Shown here one piece after another: positions 7,569-15,755 of a stretch of DNA of 64,000 nucleotides; the stretch's first letter is position 1, and every line of letters starts with the position of its first letter. Where the stretch lies: positions 1 to 64,000 of the forward strand of contig JAFAFW010000058.1 of NCBI GenBank assembly GCA_023423275.1. Reading direction: 5' to 3'. A model generated the notes under the pieces. The model saw nothing but the letters and a program-made list of their open reading frames with translations, made no database searches and was not told the DNA's origin. The position numbers were made by a program, and so were the translations under genes. The stretch is from Pseudomonadota bacterium (GTDB taxonomy: Bacteria > Pseudomonadota > Alphaproteobacteria > Rhizobiales > Hyphomicrobiaceae).

Positions 7569-10124
7569 ATGGCGCTTGAGACCTACCGGCAGAAGCGCGA
7601 TTTCAGAAAGACGTCAGAGCCGAAAGGTGGCCGCGCTTCAAAGGCTGGCAACAGCTTTGTCATCCAGAAGCATGACGCCACCCGACTGCACTATGATTTC
7701 AGGCTCGAGATGGGTGGCGTGCTGAAGAGCTGGGCCGTCACACGCGGGCCGAGCCTCGTGCTCGGCGAGAAGCGGCTTGCCGTCCACGTCGAGGACCATC
7801 CGTTGGAGTATGGAACCTTCGAGGGCACGATCCCCAAGGGGGAATACGGCGGCGGCACCGTCATTCTCTGGGATCGCGGCACCTGGTCGCCGATCGGCGA
7901 CGCCAAGAAAGGCTACGCCAAGGGCCATCTCGACTTCGAGCTCCACGGCGAGAAGCTGGGCGGCCGCTGGCATCTGGTCCGGATGCAAGGCAAGCCGCGC
8001 GAGAAGCGCGAAAACTGGCTGCTGATCAAGGGCGACGACGAATTCGCCAAGCCGGAAGGCGGCATCGACATACTGGAAGAACGACCGGAGTCGGTGACGA
8101 CGGGCCGCGAGATTGCCGATGTCGCGGGCGAGGCCCCGGGCTGGTCCTCCAAGACGGGTCGCATCAAGAAACCGGTGAAGGCGCGATCGAGCACCAAGCC
8201 CGAAGTGCAGACGAGCGCGGCCGCTTCGGTTGCCGTTCCCGATCCGTCGAGGATCAAGGGCGCGAAGACGGCGGCAATGCCGGCCTTCATCCAGCCGATG
8301 CTGGCGACGCTCGCCTCCTCGGCACCTGCGGGCGAGCGCTGGCTGCACGAGATCAAGTTCGACGGCTATCGCCTGCAGGCGCGCATCGAGGCGGGACGCG
8401 TCAAGCTGCTGACGCGGAGCGGCCTCGACTGGACGAGGAAGTTCGGCAAGGATGTCGTCGCAGCTCTGCAACAGGTCCCGGTGGGCACCGCCATCATCGA
8501 CGGTGAGCTGGTTGTCGAAACGGATAGCGGCGCATCGGATTTCTCCGCGCTACAGGCCGATCTCAGCGAAGGCCGCAGCGATCGCTTCGTGTTCTATGTC
8601 TTTGATCTGCTTTATCTCGACGGTTACGACCTGACAGGGTTGCCGCTGATCAGGCGAAAGGCCCTGCTCCAGCAGGCGATCGGGGATGGCGGCGGGATCA
8701 TCCGCTACAGCAGCCATTTCGAGGAGAGCGGCGCGATCGTGCTGCGTCATGCCTGCCGGCTGAGCCTGGAGGGGATCATTTCCAAGCAGCGCGATGCCCC
8801 CTATCGCGCCGGACGCGGCAAGAGCTGGCTCAAGTCCAAGTGCTCGGCACGTCAGGAATTCGTCGTTGCCGGCTATGTGCCATCGACCGTTTCGCGCAAG
8901 GCGATCGGCTCTCTCGTGCTCGGCGTCTATAAGGGGAACGAACTGCATCATGTCGGCCGCGTCGGGACCGGGATCACAGCCGCGGTCGCAGAAGATCTGT
9001 TCCGCAAGCTCGAACGGCTGCGCGTTACATCGAGCCCCTTCGCCGGCCGCCTGACGGCAGAGGAAAGTCGCCAGGTCAAATATGTCCGGCCCGAGCTGGT
9101 CGCCGAGGTCGAGTTTCGCGCCTGGACGGCGGACGGCCACCTGCGCCACGCGTCGTTCCGTGGTCTGCGCGAGGACAAGGCCGCCCGCGAGATCGTCCGG
9201 GAGGTGCCGAAAACGGCAGCCAAAGCACCGCCACCGCAGCGCCGCACGGTCAAGCTGACTCACCCAGACCGCCTCTATTGGCCTGAGCAAGGCGTCACCA
9301 AAGAAGGGCTGGCCGATTACTATGCCGATGTGTGGCGCCACATGGCGCCCTATGTCGTCGGCCGGCCCCTCGCCCTCCTGCGCTGTCCGATTGGCATTAG
9401 CGGCGAGAAGTTCTTTCAGAAGCACGCCTGGAAGGGGCTCAACCCGAACATCGTGCTGATCAATGATCCGAAGGACCCTTCCGACGCACCGTTGATCAGC
9501 ATCAACGATCTCGATGGTCTTCTCGGACTCGTCCAGTCGGCCGTGCTGGAGATTCACCCGTGGGGCTCGACGGTCACGGACTGGGAGCGGCCCGACATGA
9601 TCGTCATGGACCTCGATCCCGGTGAGGGCGTGTCCTGGCTCTCGGTCATCGATGCCGCCGAAGAAGTCCGGCAACGCTTGTCGGACGCCGGCCTTGCGGC
9701 ATTCGTCAAGACCTCCGGCGGCAAGGGGCTTCATGTGGTGGCGCCGCTGAAGCCGAAGGCCGACTGGCCGGCCGTCAAGGCCTTTACCAAGGCGCTTGCA
9801 GACGCCATGGCCTCCGACGCTCCAAGCCGCTACGTCTCGACGATCACCAAATCGAAGCGCCGCGGCAAGATTCTGGTCGACTACCTGCGCAACCAGCGCG
9901 GTGCGACGGCGGTCGCCGCCTATTCTACGCGCGCACGACCGGGCGCAGCGGTGTCGGCCCCGCTCAGCTGGGACGAACTTGGCCCCGGTATCGGACCGGC
10001 TTATTTCACGGTGGAGAACATGCCGACACGCCTCGCCGCGCTCCCACGCGCCCCCTGGGACGGCTTCCGCGCGGCAGCCGCGCCACTGGAACCTCAACGC
10101 TCACGCCGAAAGCGAGCGGCGTAA
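7569..10124 (+). CDS. ligD: Multifunctional NHEJ ligase LigD (PE-LIG-POL)
   Basis: An 851-residue LigD with all three modules in the order phosphoesterase, ligase, polymerase. Residues ~1-165 are the 3'-phosphoesterase (H-D-A-T-R-L-H-Y-D-F-R-L and G-E-Y-G-G-G-T-V). A linker follows. The ATP-dependent ligase has its nucleotidylated lysine at K263 in E-I-K-F-D-G-Y-R. The primase-polymerase occupies about 555-835, with M-D-L-D-P-G-E-G (~680) giving the metal-binding aspartates and T-S-G-G-K-G-L-H-V (~716). The domain order is that of Pseudomonas LigD. It repairs double-strand breaks with Ku. ATG 7569 follows the ku stop (7564-7566) by 2 bases. Confidence 0.97.
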   Translation: MALETYRQKRDFRKTSEPKGGRASKAGNSFVIQKHDATRLHYDFRLEMGGVLKSWAVTRGPSLVLGEKRLAVHVEDHPLEYGTFEGTIPKGEYGGGTVILWDRGTWSPIGDAKKGYAKGHLDFELHGEKLGGRWHLVRMQGKPREKRENWLLIKGDDEFAKPEGGIDILEERPESVTTGREIADVAGEAPGWSSKTGRIKKPVKARSSTKPEVQTSAAASVAVPDPSRIKGAKTAAMPAFIQPMLATLASSAPAGERWLHEIKFDGYRLQARIEAGRVKLLTRSGLDWTRKFGKDVVAALQQVPVGTAIIDGELVVETDSGASDFSALQADLSEGRSDRFVFYVFDLLYLDGYDLTGLPLIRRKALLQQAIGDGGGIIRYSSHFEESGAIVLRHACRLSLEGIISKQRDAPYRAGRGKSWLKSKCSARQEFVVAGYVPSTVSRKAIGSLVLGVYKGNELHHVGRVGTGITAAVAEDLFRKLERLRVTSSPFAGRLTAEESRQVKYVRPELVAEVEFRAWTADGHLRHASFRGLREDKAAREIVREVPKTAAKAPPPQRRTVKLTHPDRLYWPEQGVTKEGLADYYADVWRHMAPYVVGRPLALLRCPIGISGEKFFQKHAWKGLNPNIVLINDPKDPSDAPLISINDLDGLLGLVQSAVLEIHPWGSTVTDWERPDMIVMDLDPGEGVSWLSVIDAAEEVRQRLSDAGLAAFVKTSGGKGLHVVAPLKPKADWPAVKAFTKALADAMASDAPSRYVSTITKSKRRGKILVDYLRNQRGATAVAAYSTRARPGAAVSAPLSWDELGPGIGPAYFTVENMPTRLAALPRAPWDGFRAAAAPLEPQRSRRKRAA

Positions 10125-10199
10125 GCCTGACAGCCGGTTGGCCGTGCGCACGATGAGTGTTGCCGGCGTAGGTCCACTACGGGAAGAGGGCGTCCTTTT

Positions 10200-10215
10200 C
10201 GGCAGCGCTCTGCCG
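10200..10215. terminator. Hairpin between convergent ligD and ku
   Basis: CGGCAG (10200-10205), four bases, CTGCCG (10210-10215) form a perfect 6-bp stem in the 97-base gap between the convergent ligD and second ku genes. There is no T tract on either strand, so it would be a weak or Rho-assisted bidirectional terminator at best. Confidence 0.35.
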
Positions 10216-10221
10216 GACGTC

Positions 10222-11028
10222 TTATCGGCTCTTCCCCTTGCCTTCGGAGGAGATGCTCTTCCTCAAAGCGTCCATGATGTTGATGACATTGCTGGGCGCC
10301 GTGTCCGTCTCAGCCTTCGCCTTGGCAGGACGTTTGCGGCCCTTCTTCTTGGCCGCGATGATGTCGAGAAGCTTTGCCTGCACCGGATCTGTGACCATAT
10401 CCGGATCCCAGGGCTTCGTGCGCTCGTCGATCAGGCGCGTCACCAGCTTCATGAGATTGGCGTCCACTTTGCCGTCGCCGATGCTTTTGAAATAGTCGGC
10501 TGGATCGCGCACCTCGTCTCCGTAGCGCAGAGTCCAGAGCACGATACCCTTGTCGCGCGGTTCCAGCATCACCGCCCGTTCGCGCCGATAAAGCACCAAA
10601 CGCGACACGCCGACCATGCCGGTTGCCTCCATCGCGTCGCGGATGACGCTGAAGGCTTCCTCGCCAACGGGATCATCCGGCACCAGGTAGTGCGGCTTGT
10701 CGTACCAGATCCACTCGATGCTGTCGGCTGGTACGAACATGTCGATGTCGATGGTCCGCGTGCTCTCCAGCGCGACGGCATCAAGCTCCTCGTCTTCCAG
10801 GAGCACGTAGTCGTCCTCGCCACGTGCATAGCCCTTGACCTCGTCGTCCTCGTCCACGGGCTTTCCGCTGACGGCATCGACATACTGGCTGAGAATGCGA
10901 TTGCCGGTCTTCTCGTTGAGTGTGTGAAAGCGCACCTTCTCGCTCTCGCCGGTTGCCGGCATCATCGCGACCGGGCATGTCACGAGAGAAAGCTTCAGAT
11001 AGCCTTTCCAGAAAGAACGCGGCGCCAC
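10222..11028 (-). CDS. ku: Ku DNA end-binding protein (second copy)
   Basis: A 268-residue second Ku homologue, GTG start, beginning MAPRSFWKGYLKLSLVTCPVAMM. The Ku core is intact (F-H-T-L-N-E-K-T-G-N-R-I, W-Y-D-K-P-H-Y-L-V-P, T-L-R-Y-G-D-E-V-R). It is clearly diverged from the first copy and its basic tail is much shorter (K-K-K-G-R-K-R-P-A-K-A-K, then a conserved-looking N-V-I-N-I-M-D-A-L-R-K-S). Rhizobia often carry several Ku genes, and some Ku pairs act as heterodimers; whether these two do is inference. It is convergent with ligD and has its own stress promoter upstream. Confidence 0.95.
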   Translation of the reverse strand: MAPRSFWKGYLKLSLVTCPVAMMPATGESEKVRFHTLNEKTGNRILSQYVDAVSGKPVDEDDEVKGYARGEDDYVLLEDEELDAVALESTRTIDIDMFVPADSIEWIWYDKPHYLVPDDPVGEEAFSVIRDAMEATGMVGVSRLVLYRRERAVMLEPRDKGIVLWTLRYGDEVRDPADYFKSIGDGKVDANLMKLVTRLIDERTKPWDPDMVTDPVQAKLLDIIAAKKKGRKRPAKAKAETDTAPSNVINIMDALRKSISSEGKGKSR

Positions 11029-11054
11029 GGCACAGCCCTCGATTGTGCGCCGGA

Positions 11055-11080
11055 AACGCCGATCAGCAAAAGTTGGTTCC
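11055..11080 (-). promoter_or_regulatory. EcfG-type general stress promoter for second ku
   Basis: On the minus strand GGAAC (11080-11076), 17 bases, CGTT (11058-11055). Spacer length and both elements are identical to the promoter of the first ku operon. Predicted transcription starts about 20 bases before the GTG start at 11028. Two exact consensus matches in front of the two Ku genes are unlikely to be chance. Confidence 0.75.
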
Positions 11081-11173
11081 GGACCGCAGGCGTTTGATCC
11101 CGCGAACGGGTCACCGACGCCGCTAAGGCCAAACGTAAAGACAGAAGGCTAGTTCTCCGATTCTGCGAGGAGA

Positions 11174-12319
11174 ATGCCGGAACCTGTGCAAGGGTGCTGG
11201 GCAGGCAGACGCGAGGATCCGGTGCAGACGGAAGGATCAGTTCATTTTCTCGACGGTGGCGGAGAGACCGCAGCCGCCATCCGTGCCTATGACTGGTCGT
11301 CCTCCGAACTCGGAGCTCCCGACGGCTGGCCCCCCGCACTGAAAACTGCAGTCAGCATGACGCTGAATTCCAGGTTTCCCAAATGCGTTGTCTGGGGAGC
11401 AGGATACATCAGCATCTACAATGACGCCTTTCGGCCCATCCTCGGGGACAAGCCCCCGGCCCTCGGCCGATCATTTCGCGACATCTGGAGCGAAGCCTGG
11501 GCGGAGATCGGACCGATCGCCGATCGCGCCTATGCCGGCGAGGCCACCTTCATCGAGGACTTTCCGCTCGTCATCAATCGTCACGGCTACCCCGAGCAGG
11601 CCTACTTCACGTTCTGCTACAGCCCCCTCCGGGATGAGAACGGTGTCGTGCGGGGGATGATCGACACGGTCATCGAAACGACGGGCAATGTCGAAGCGCG
11701 ACGCCAGGCGCGCCTGCTGAACCGCGAGCTCGATCACAGGATCAAGAACACGTTGGCGGTCATCTCGGCCATCGTCAATCAGACCCTGCAGTCGGACGGT
11801 ACCGATCTGCAAGCACGGCAGGCATTGATACAGCGGATCGGCGCATTGGCGCAGGCGCAATCCATTCTGACCAGCTCCAACTTCGCCGAAGCTGCGATCC
11901 GGGACGTCATCGAGGAGAGCCTGGCGCCATTCAGAACCGGCAAACAGCGCATTGTGATCGATGGCCTCCGCGTGATGCTGTCTGCGAAGCAGGCCTTGGC
12001 GCTTGCGCTGGCGGTCAACGAGCTGGCGACGAACGCCCTGAAATATGGTGCGTTGTCCAATGACACCGGCAAGGTCACCGTGACGTGGCAGGCAGGCCGT
12101 CCGGGCACGACGGATGACTTCCGTTTTACCTGGATCGAGACCGACGGGCCCTCGGTCGCGACGCCCGATCGCAAGGGGTTCGGCTCACGGATTATCGAAA
12201 GCGTGCTTGCCAAGGATTTTTCGGGACGGGCCGCGCTCGTTTACGAACCGTCCGGCCTTCGCTGTGAGCTCAAGACGCAAATGCTCCACATAGGCGAGGA
12301 TCACACGCCGTCGGCATGA
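11174..12319 (+). CDS. HWE-family sensor histidine kinase
   Basis: A 381-residue soluble sensor kinase. An N-terminal PAS-like domain (~35-160: Y-D-W-S-S-S-E-L-G-A-P-D-G-W-P, then S-R-F-P-K-C-V-V-W-G) is followed by a HWE kinase core. The phospho-acceptor is H188 in L-D-H-R-I-K-N-T-L-A-V-I. The N box is N-E-L-A-T-N-A-L-K-Y-G-A-L-S, and F-T-W-I-E-T-D-G-P carries the W-x-E that names the family. There is no transmembrane segment, so the signal is cytosolic, perhaps redox, light or a ligand bound by PAS. HWE/HisKA2 kinases often feed the PhyR-EcfG stress pathway in this group; given the EcfG promoters nearby that is a reasonable guess only. It overlaps xthA tail to tail by 19 bases. Confidence 0.88.
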   Translation: MPEPVQGCWAGRREDPVQTEGSVHFLDGGGETAAAIRAYDWSSSELGAPDGWPPALKTAVSMTLNSRFPKCVVWGAGYISIYNDAFRPILGDKPPALGRSFRDIWSEAWAEIGPIADRAYAGEATFIEDFPLVINRHGYPEQAYFTFCYSPLRDENGVVRGMIDTVIETTGNVEARRQARLLNRELDHRIKNTLAVISAIVNQTLQSDGTDLQARQALIQRIGALAQAQSILTSSNFAEAAIRDVIEESLAPFRTGKQRIVIDGLRVMLSAKQALALALAVNELATNALKYGALSNDTGKVTVTWQAGRPGTTDDFRFTWIETDGPSVATPDRKGFGSRIIESVLAKDFSGRAALVYEPSGLRCELKTQMLHIGEDHTPSA

Positions 12320-13125
12320 GGACGCCGGCGCACTGCGCGAGGCGAGCTCTGCAAGGCGGTCAGCTCGAGCCAGACCGGGGCATGATCGCTGGCCTTGTCC
12401 CAGCCGCGAACGTGCCTGTCGACGCCGGCCGCCTGGAGCCGCGATGCGATCGTTGGGCTCAGCAGAATATGGTCGATGCGCAGACCCGCATTTCTGCCCC
12501 ACGCATTCCGGAAATAGTCCCAGAACGTGTAGATGCGGTCGTGCGGATGGAGCCTGCGCAGCGCATCGGTCCAGCCTTGCGCGGTCAAAGCTTGAAACGC
12601 ATTTCGCACCTCCGGCCGGAAGAGCGCATCATCACGCCAGCGCTCCGGCTTGTAGACGTCGAGGTCGGTTGGCATGACGTTGTAATCGCCGGCGAGGATC
12701 ACCGGGACATCGAGTGCGAGCAGCTCCGCCGCATGTGACCTCAGCCGCTCGAACCAGCGCAGCTTGTAGTCGAACTTCGGTCCGGGTGCCGGATTGCCGT
12801 TGGGCAGATAGAGGCAGCCGATCAGGATGCCGTCGACCGCCGCTTCGATGTAGCGGCTATGGGTGTCGTCCGGATCACCCGGCAGCCCGAGTCGGGTTTT
12901 GATCGGCTCGGCGCCGCGCGCAAGGATCGCCACCCCGTTCCAGCTTTTTTGGCCATGCCAGATCGCGCCATAGCCAGCCTTCTCGAGCTGGCGATGCGGA
13001 AAGCGCTCATCCGGCGATTTGAGCTCCTGCAGGCACACGACGTCTGGTTCGGCCTCTGCGAGCCAGCGCAGCAGCACGGGCAGGCGGCCGTTGACGCCGT
13101 TGACATTGTACGTCGCGATTTTCAC
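12301..13125 (-). CDS. xthA: Exodeoxyribonuclease III (AP endonuclease)
   Basis: A 274-residue EEP-fold nuclease of the ExoIII family: cleaves 5' to abasic sites and removes 3' blocks in base excision repair. Catalytic motifs are all present: N7-V-N in MKIATYNVNGVNGRLP, L-Q-E-L-K (metal-binding Glu ~34), Y106 in C-L-Y-L-P-N-G-N, D-Y-N-V (~151), R-I-D-H-I-L (~220) and S-D-H-A-P (~253). Length is typical. It starts 9 bases after the stop of the 58-residue gene upstream, so the two probably form an operon. The setting beside ku/ligD makes a DNA-repair cluster. Confidence 0.95.
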   Translation of the reverse strand: MKIATYNVNGVNGRLPVLLRWLAEAEPDVVCLQELKSPDERFPHRQLEKAGYGAIWHGQKSWNGVAILARGAEPIKTRLGLPGDPDDTHSRYIEAAVDGILIGCLYLPNGNPAPGPKFDYKLRWFERLRSHAAELLALDVPVILAGDYNVMPTDLDVYKPERWRDDALFRPEVRNAFQALTAQGWTDALRRLHPHDRIYTFWDYFRNAWGRNAGLRIDHILLSPTIASRLQAAGVDRHVRGWDKASDHAPVWLELTALQSSPRAVRRRPHADGV

Positions 13126-13134
13126 AGCCGATGG

Positions 13135-13311
13135 TCAGCGCTTCTGGTCGCCCTTGTCGCCCTGGCCTGCTTTCACCTTGGTCTTGGCGGACTTGCGGAC
13201 ATCCTGCGCCAGGGACTTTCCGACGTCGTCGGATTCCTTGAACTGGCCCTTCTTATCGCGCCGGACGTAGCGCTTGTCGGTGCCCGTGTCGATGAGCTCA
13301 CGTTTGGTCAT
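13135..13311 (-). CDS. 58-residue charged conserved protein
   Basis: A very short gene read on the minus strand: begins MTKRELIDTGTDKRYVRRD, continues K-K-G-Q-F-K-E-S-D-D-V-G-K-S-L and ends G-Q-G-D-K-G-D-Q-K-R. It is rich in Lys/Arg/Asp/Gln with no hydrophobic core, so probably disordered. Homologues of this pattern are widespread in Hyphomicrobiales as unannotated small proteins, from memory. It lies 9 bases before xthA in the same direction. Function unknown; a stress or nucleic-acid-binding role is only suggested by charge and context. Confidence 0.75.
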   Translation of the reverse strand: MTKRELIDTGTDKRYVRRDKKGQFKESDDVGKSLAQDVRKSAKTKVKAGQGDKGDQKR

Positions 13312-13663
13312 GTCTCACTCCGTGCGGTGTTTGCAGGAGGTTGAACGCGCAAGCGTTGGATTTCGGCGCAAATCGGCTCGGCCGCGCTGGCGAGGGAATC
13401 CCCTGAGCCTCTCCTTCGGACAGCGGGAGGTCCTTAGCGACTGTAGCGAGCACCGTGGATGCTCGCATTTCCTGTAGCTATTTAGACCACTCCGAAATCG
13501 CAATTGCGGACATCGAGGTTTGATATTCATCCCCCCACGAGCGCCCTAAACCGACGTCAGCTGTCAATTGTGGAGCGATCGACTTACGTGTACCGGTTAC
13601 ATTGTTTCGCCTATTTTCGCGCGCTCATCCGCGGCTCTCCCCTTCAATAAGACAACCAAGCCG
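13312..13663. other. Intergenic region without a recognised gene
   Basis: About 350 bases between divergent genes. It contains one small hairpin, AACGC-N4-GCGTT near 13344-13357, upstream of the 58-residue gene. I see no EcfG-type or LexA-type site, no tRNA and no convincing reading frame here. Confidence 0.5.
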
Positions 13664-14491
13664 ATGTCTCTTCAACTCTGCATCCTTGCCAGCGGCTCTG
13701 CCGGAAACGCAGCAATCGTCCGGTCGCCGGGCGGCATCCTGCTTATCGACGCCGGCATCGGTCCGCGCACACTCGCCGAACGTCTCGACGGCACCGGCGT
13801 CCGCCTGGCTGACATCGGCGCCCTCTGCCTCACCCACCTCGATGGGGACCACTTTTCGTCCCGTTGGTCCCCGACACTCCGTCGCCTTAACATCCCGATC
13901 TACTGTCACGCCAATAAGGTCGGCGCCCTCGCCCTCTGCTCCCCGGACCTCGTGCCACTGATCCGACCATTTGAAGCCGAAGTTTTCTCGCCGATTGAGG
14001 GTCTCAGATGCGACCCGATCCCCTTCGCTCATGACAGCCTTGGTTCACACGGCTTCGTCATCGGCGGCTTCGGCTATCGCATCGGCTACGCCACCGACCT
14101 TGGTCACGTGCCTTCGTACTTCTTCGATCGCTTCTGCGATCTTGACTGCATCGCACTGGAAGCCAACTACGACCCTCAGATGCAGGCCGATAGTTCCCGT
14201 CCCTACTTCCTCAAGCGCCGCATCACCGGCAGTCGTGGCCACCTTTCCAACTTTCAAGCCCTGGCCGCCATTCGCAAACTGCTCGACCGCGCCCGCCAGC
14301 TGCCGGATCACATCGTCCTGCTGCATCGCAGCCAGGACTGTAATTGCCCGGAACTCGTCCGACAGATGTTCAGCGTCGATCGGCGGATCGCGCCACGGCT
14401 CACTCTGGCTCAGCAACATGAGCGCTCACCGTGGCTGGGACGCATGGCTCGCCACCCATACGCCGGTGAGCAGTTGACGCTCGCGTTCTAA
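13664..14491 (+). CDS. Metallo-beta-lactamase-fold hydrolase
   Basis: A 275-residue MBL-fold protein resembling the WalJ/YycJ-type nuclease-like branch. It opens MSLQLCILASGSAGNAAIV. The metal-site motif T-H-L-D-G-D-H-F (~60-67) is followed by G-Y-A-T-D-L-G-H (~140) and a late G-H-L-S-N (~191), matching the usual His/Asp ligand order. The start at 13664 is chosen because that N-terminus is the family's; an earlier in-frame ATG at 13568 adds unrelated sequence. The coding strand is strikingly C/T-rich with C-ending codons, unlike its neighbours, which hints at transfer. It also has no obvious ribosome binding site. The substrate is unknown. Confidence 0.8.
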   Translation: MSLQLCILASGSAGNAAIVRSPGGILLIDAGIGPRTLAERLDGTGVRLADIGALCLTHLDGDHFSSRWSPTLRRLNIPIYCHANKVGALALCSPDLVPLIRPFEAEVFSPIEGLRCDPIPFAHDSLGSHGFVIGGFGYRIGYATDLGHVPSYFFDRFCDLDCIALEANYDPQMQADSSRPYFLKRRITGSRGHLSNFQALAAIRKLLDRARQLPDHIVLLHRSQDCNCPELVRQMFSVDRRIAPRLTLAQQHERSPWLGRMARHPYAGEQLTLAF

Positions 14492-14795
14492 TCGTTCGGA
14501 AAGCTGAGATCTATCCCAAAAGCGGAAGTCTCGCGATACGGCGATGCCGTCGCAAAGCGTCGGCAGACGATGTCTGCTGACCGCCGCCTCATGTCGATTT
14601 CGGCTTGAATGCGAAGCTGCGAACGGCAGCTGCCGCCCGACGGGATGACTGCCAAAGAACATCGCGCGGGCCATCACAATCGCAGACTCGGAACGTCTGC
14701 TAGCGCCTCGCTCAATGAACGCCCCCTTGAGCAAGACTCCTCGCGGGAGTCGCAATTGGAAATCCACTCAAAAGGGGCGTTCGTGACCAGCGGCT
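14492..14795. other. Intergenic region without a recognised gene
   Basis: About 300 bases between the convergent MBL-fold gene and the receiver-domain gene. Short frames on both strands have no family resemblance or ribosome binding sites. I see no terminator with a T tract. Confidence 0.45.
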
Positions 14796-15200
14796 CTAAT
14801 TGACTGAGGCTGTTGCTCCGTAAGCCGGTCGCATGTTTGTAGAACATCCCGCCTCGAGGTGGACGCGGCTCGCTAGCATATCACCGAGGCGCGATAACGT
14901 ATGGTTGGCATCGCTTTTCCGCGAAGCGGCTTTCTGTAACCGGTGCGGTGCATTGCAGCAAATGTACGGAATATCAAGCTCACGCAGCTCGCTGCACAGA
15001 TCGAAAGCTTCGTTGTGGAGGCCCCGATCAACAACCGCGCCATCGAATGGGATACGCCTGAGCAGGCTGAAGGCGTTGATGAAGTTCGTTGTGAGATGAA
15101 CGCGTGCACCACATTTGCTCAATACTGCAGCGAGTTCCCCGCCGGCGAGCAGCGAGCCTTCTACGATCAGGATGGTCTTTCCACTGAGATCGCGTTCCAT
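14796..15200 (-). CDS. Stand-alone receiver-like domain protein
   Basis: A 134-residue protein that is essentially one CheY-like fold: G-K-T-I-L-I-V-E-G-S-L-L-A-G-G-E-L (strand 1 and helix 1), then F-D-G-A-V-V-D-R-G-L (likely phospho-acceptor Asp ~56) and L-D-I-P-Y-I-C-C-N. The acidic pair normally following strand 1 is replaced by E-G, so phosphorylation may be altered or lost. There is no output domain. Start ATG 15200 is preferred; upstream frame extension to 15467 is unlike a protein. It is the last gene of the hsp20-directed set, 124 bases after the NDUFS4-like gene. Confidence 0.7.
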   Translation of the reverse strand: MERDLSGKTILIVEGSLLAGGELAAVLSKCGARVHLTTNFINAFSLLRRIPFDGAVVDRGLHNEAFDLCSELRELDIPYICCNAPHRLQKAASRKSDANHTLSRLGDMLASRVHLEAGCSTNMRPAYGATASVN

Positions 15201-15324
15201 GTTGGCTTTCCACGTATTGTCTGTCTGGATTCGCAACGTGCGAGAGCTGCGCGGATATCGCGCAACTCTCTCATCACCTGAGAGGGAACGTCGTTGCCAC
15301 AGAGCGGATGGGATGAGCCCGATG

Positions 15325-15723
15325 TCAATGCTCCGTCTTCCTCGGTGCGGTGTCCGATAGGAAGCGCGACGGCCTCTCGGGCAACGCTGCTCGCCGCCCT
15401 CGGTCTGGAAGGCGAGCGACGGGGGCCGGATTGATGATGCGGTAGTCGTAGCCGTGCCACTCGGCATGAGCGACCGCGGCTGCGAGCGTCGGGAATTTGA
15501 AGCGCGGCGGCGGCTCGATCAGATCCTCGCCAATGAACCAGGCGCTTGCGGTCTCCATATGAAGGATCCACAGGCGGCCGACCGGAAAGATCCGGCAGCG
15601 CGGCCGCCCTGACAGGCCGCCCGCGGCGACCGGTATGAGGGGCGGAATACGCACCGCCTCAGGAACCGGCCACGGCGTCAGCGAGTGTGCGTCGCGCAGC
15701 GTCAGGCGTTCAGCGCAATGCAT
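15325..15723 (-). CDS. NDUFS4-like (complex I accessory) domain protein
   Basis: A 132-residue protein. The middle (W-I-L-H-M-E near 51, then F-K-F-P-T-L-A-A-A-V-A-H-A-E-W-H-G-Y-D-Y-R-I) resembles the ETC complex I NDUFS4/NDUFA4 domain, whose usual ending is F-x-T-x-E-x-A-I-x-Y-A-x-x-x-G-x-x-Y-x-V. It is shorter than the true respiratory subunit and lies far from any nuo genes, so it is probably a stress-associated paralogue. The start is secure: AGGAGG lies 7 bases before ATG 15723. It follows hsp20 by 32 bases and is likely co-transcribed with it. Confidence 0.6.
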   Translation of the reverse strand: MHCAERLTLRDAHSLTPWPVPEAVRIPPLIPVAAGGLSGRPRCRIFPVGRLWILHMETASAWFIGEDLIEPPPRFKFPTLAAAVAHAEWHGYDYRIINPAPVARLPDRGRRAALPERPSRFLSDTAPRKTEH

Positions 15724-15755
15724 CGCTGTCCTCCTGTTGCTCTTGAGACGTCGCC

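Noticed and set aside
8550..10097. A 515-codon minus-strand frame across ligD
   Set aside because: Antisense shadow: His/Arg/Asp-rich with no ribosome binding site, while LigD is complete on the other strand.
9796..11097. A 433-codon plus-strand frame across the end of ligD and antisense to the second ku
   Set aside because: It mixes shadow sequence of two verified genes and has no coherent domain.
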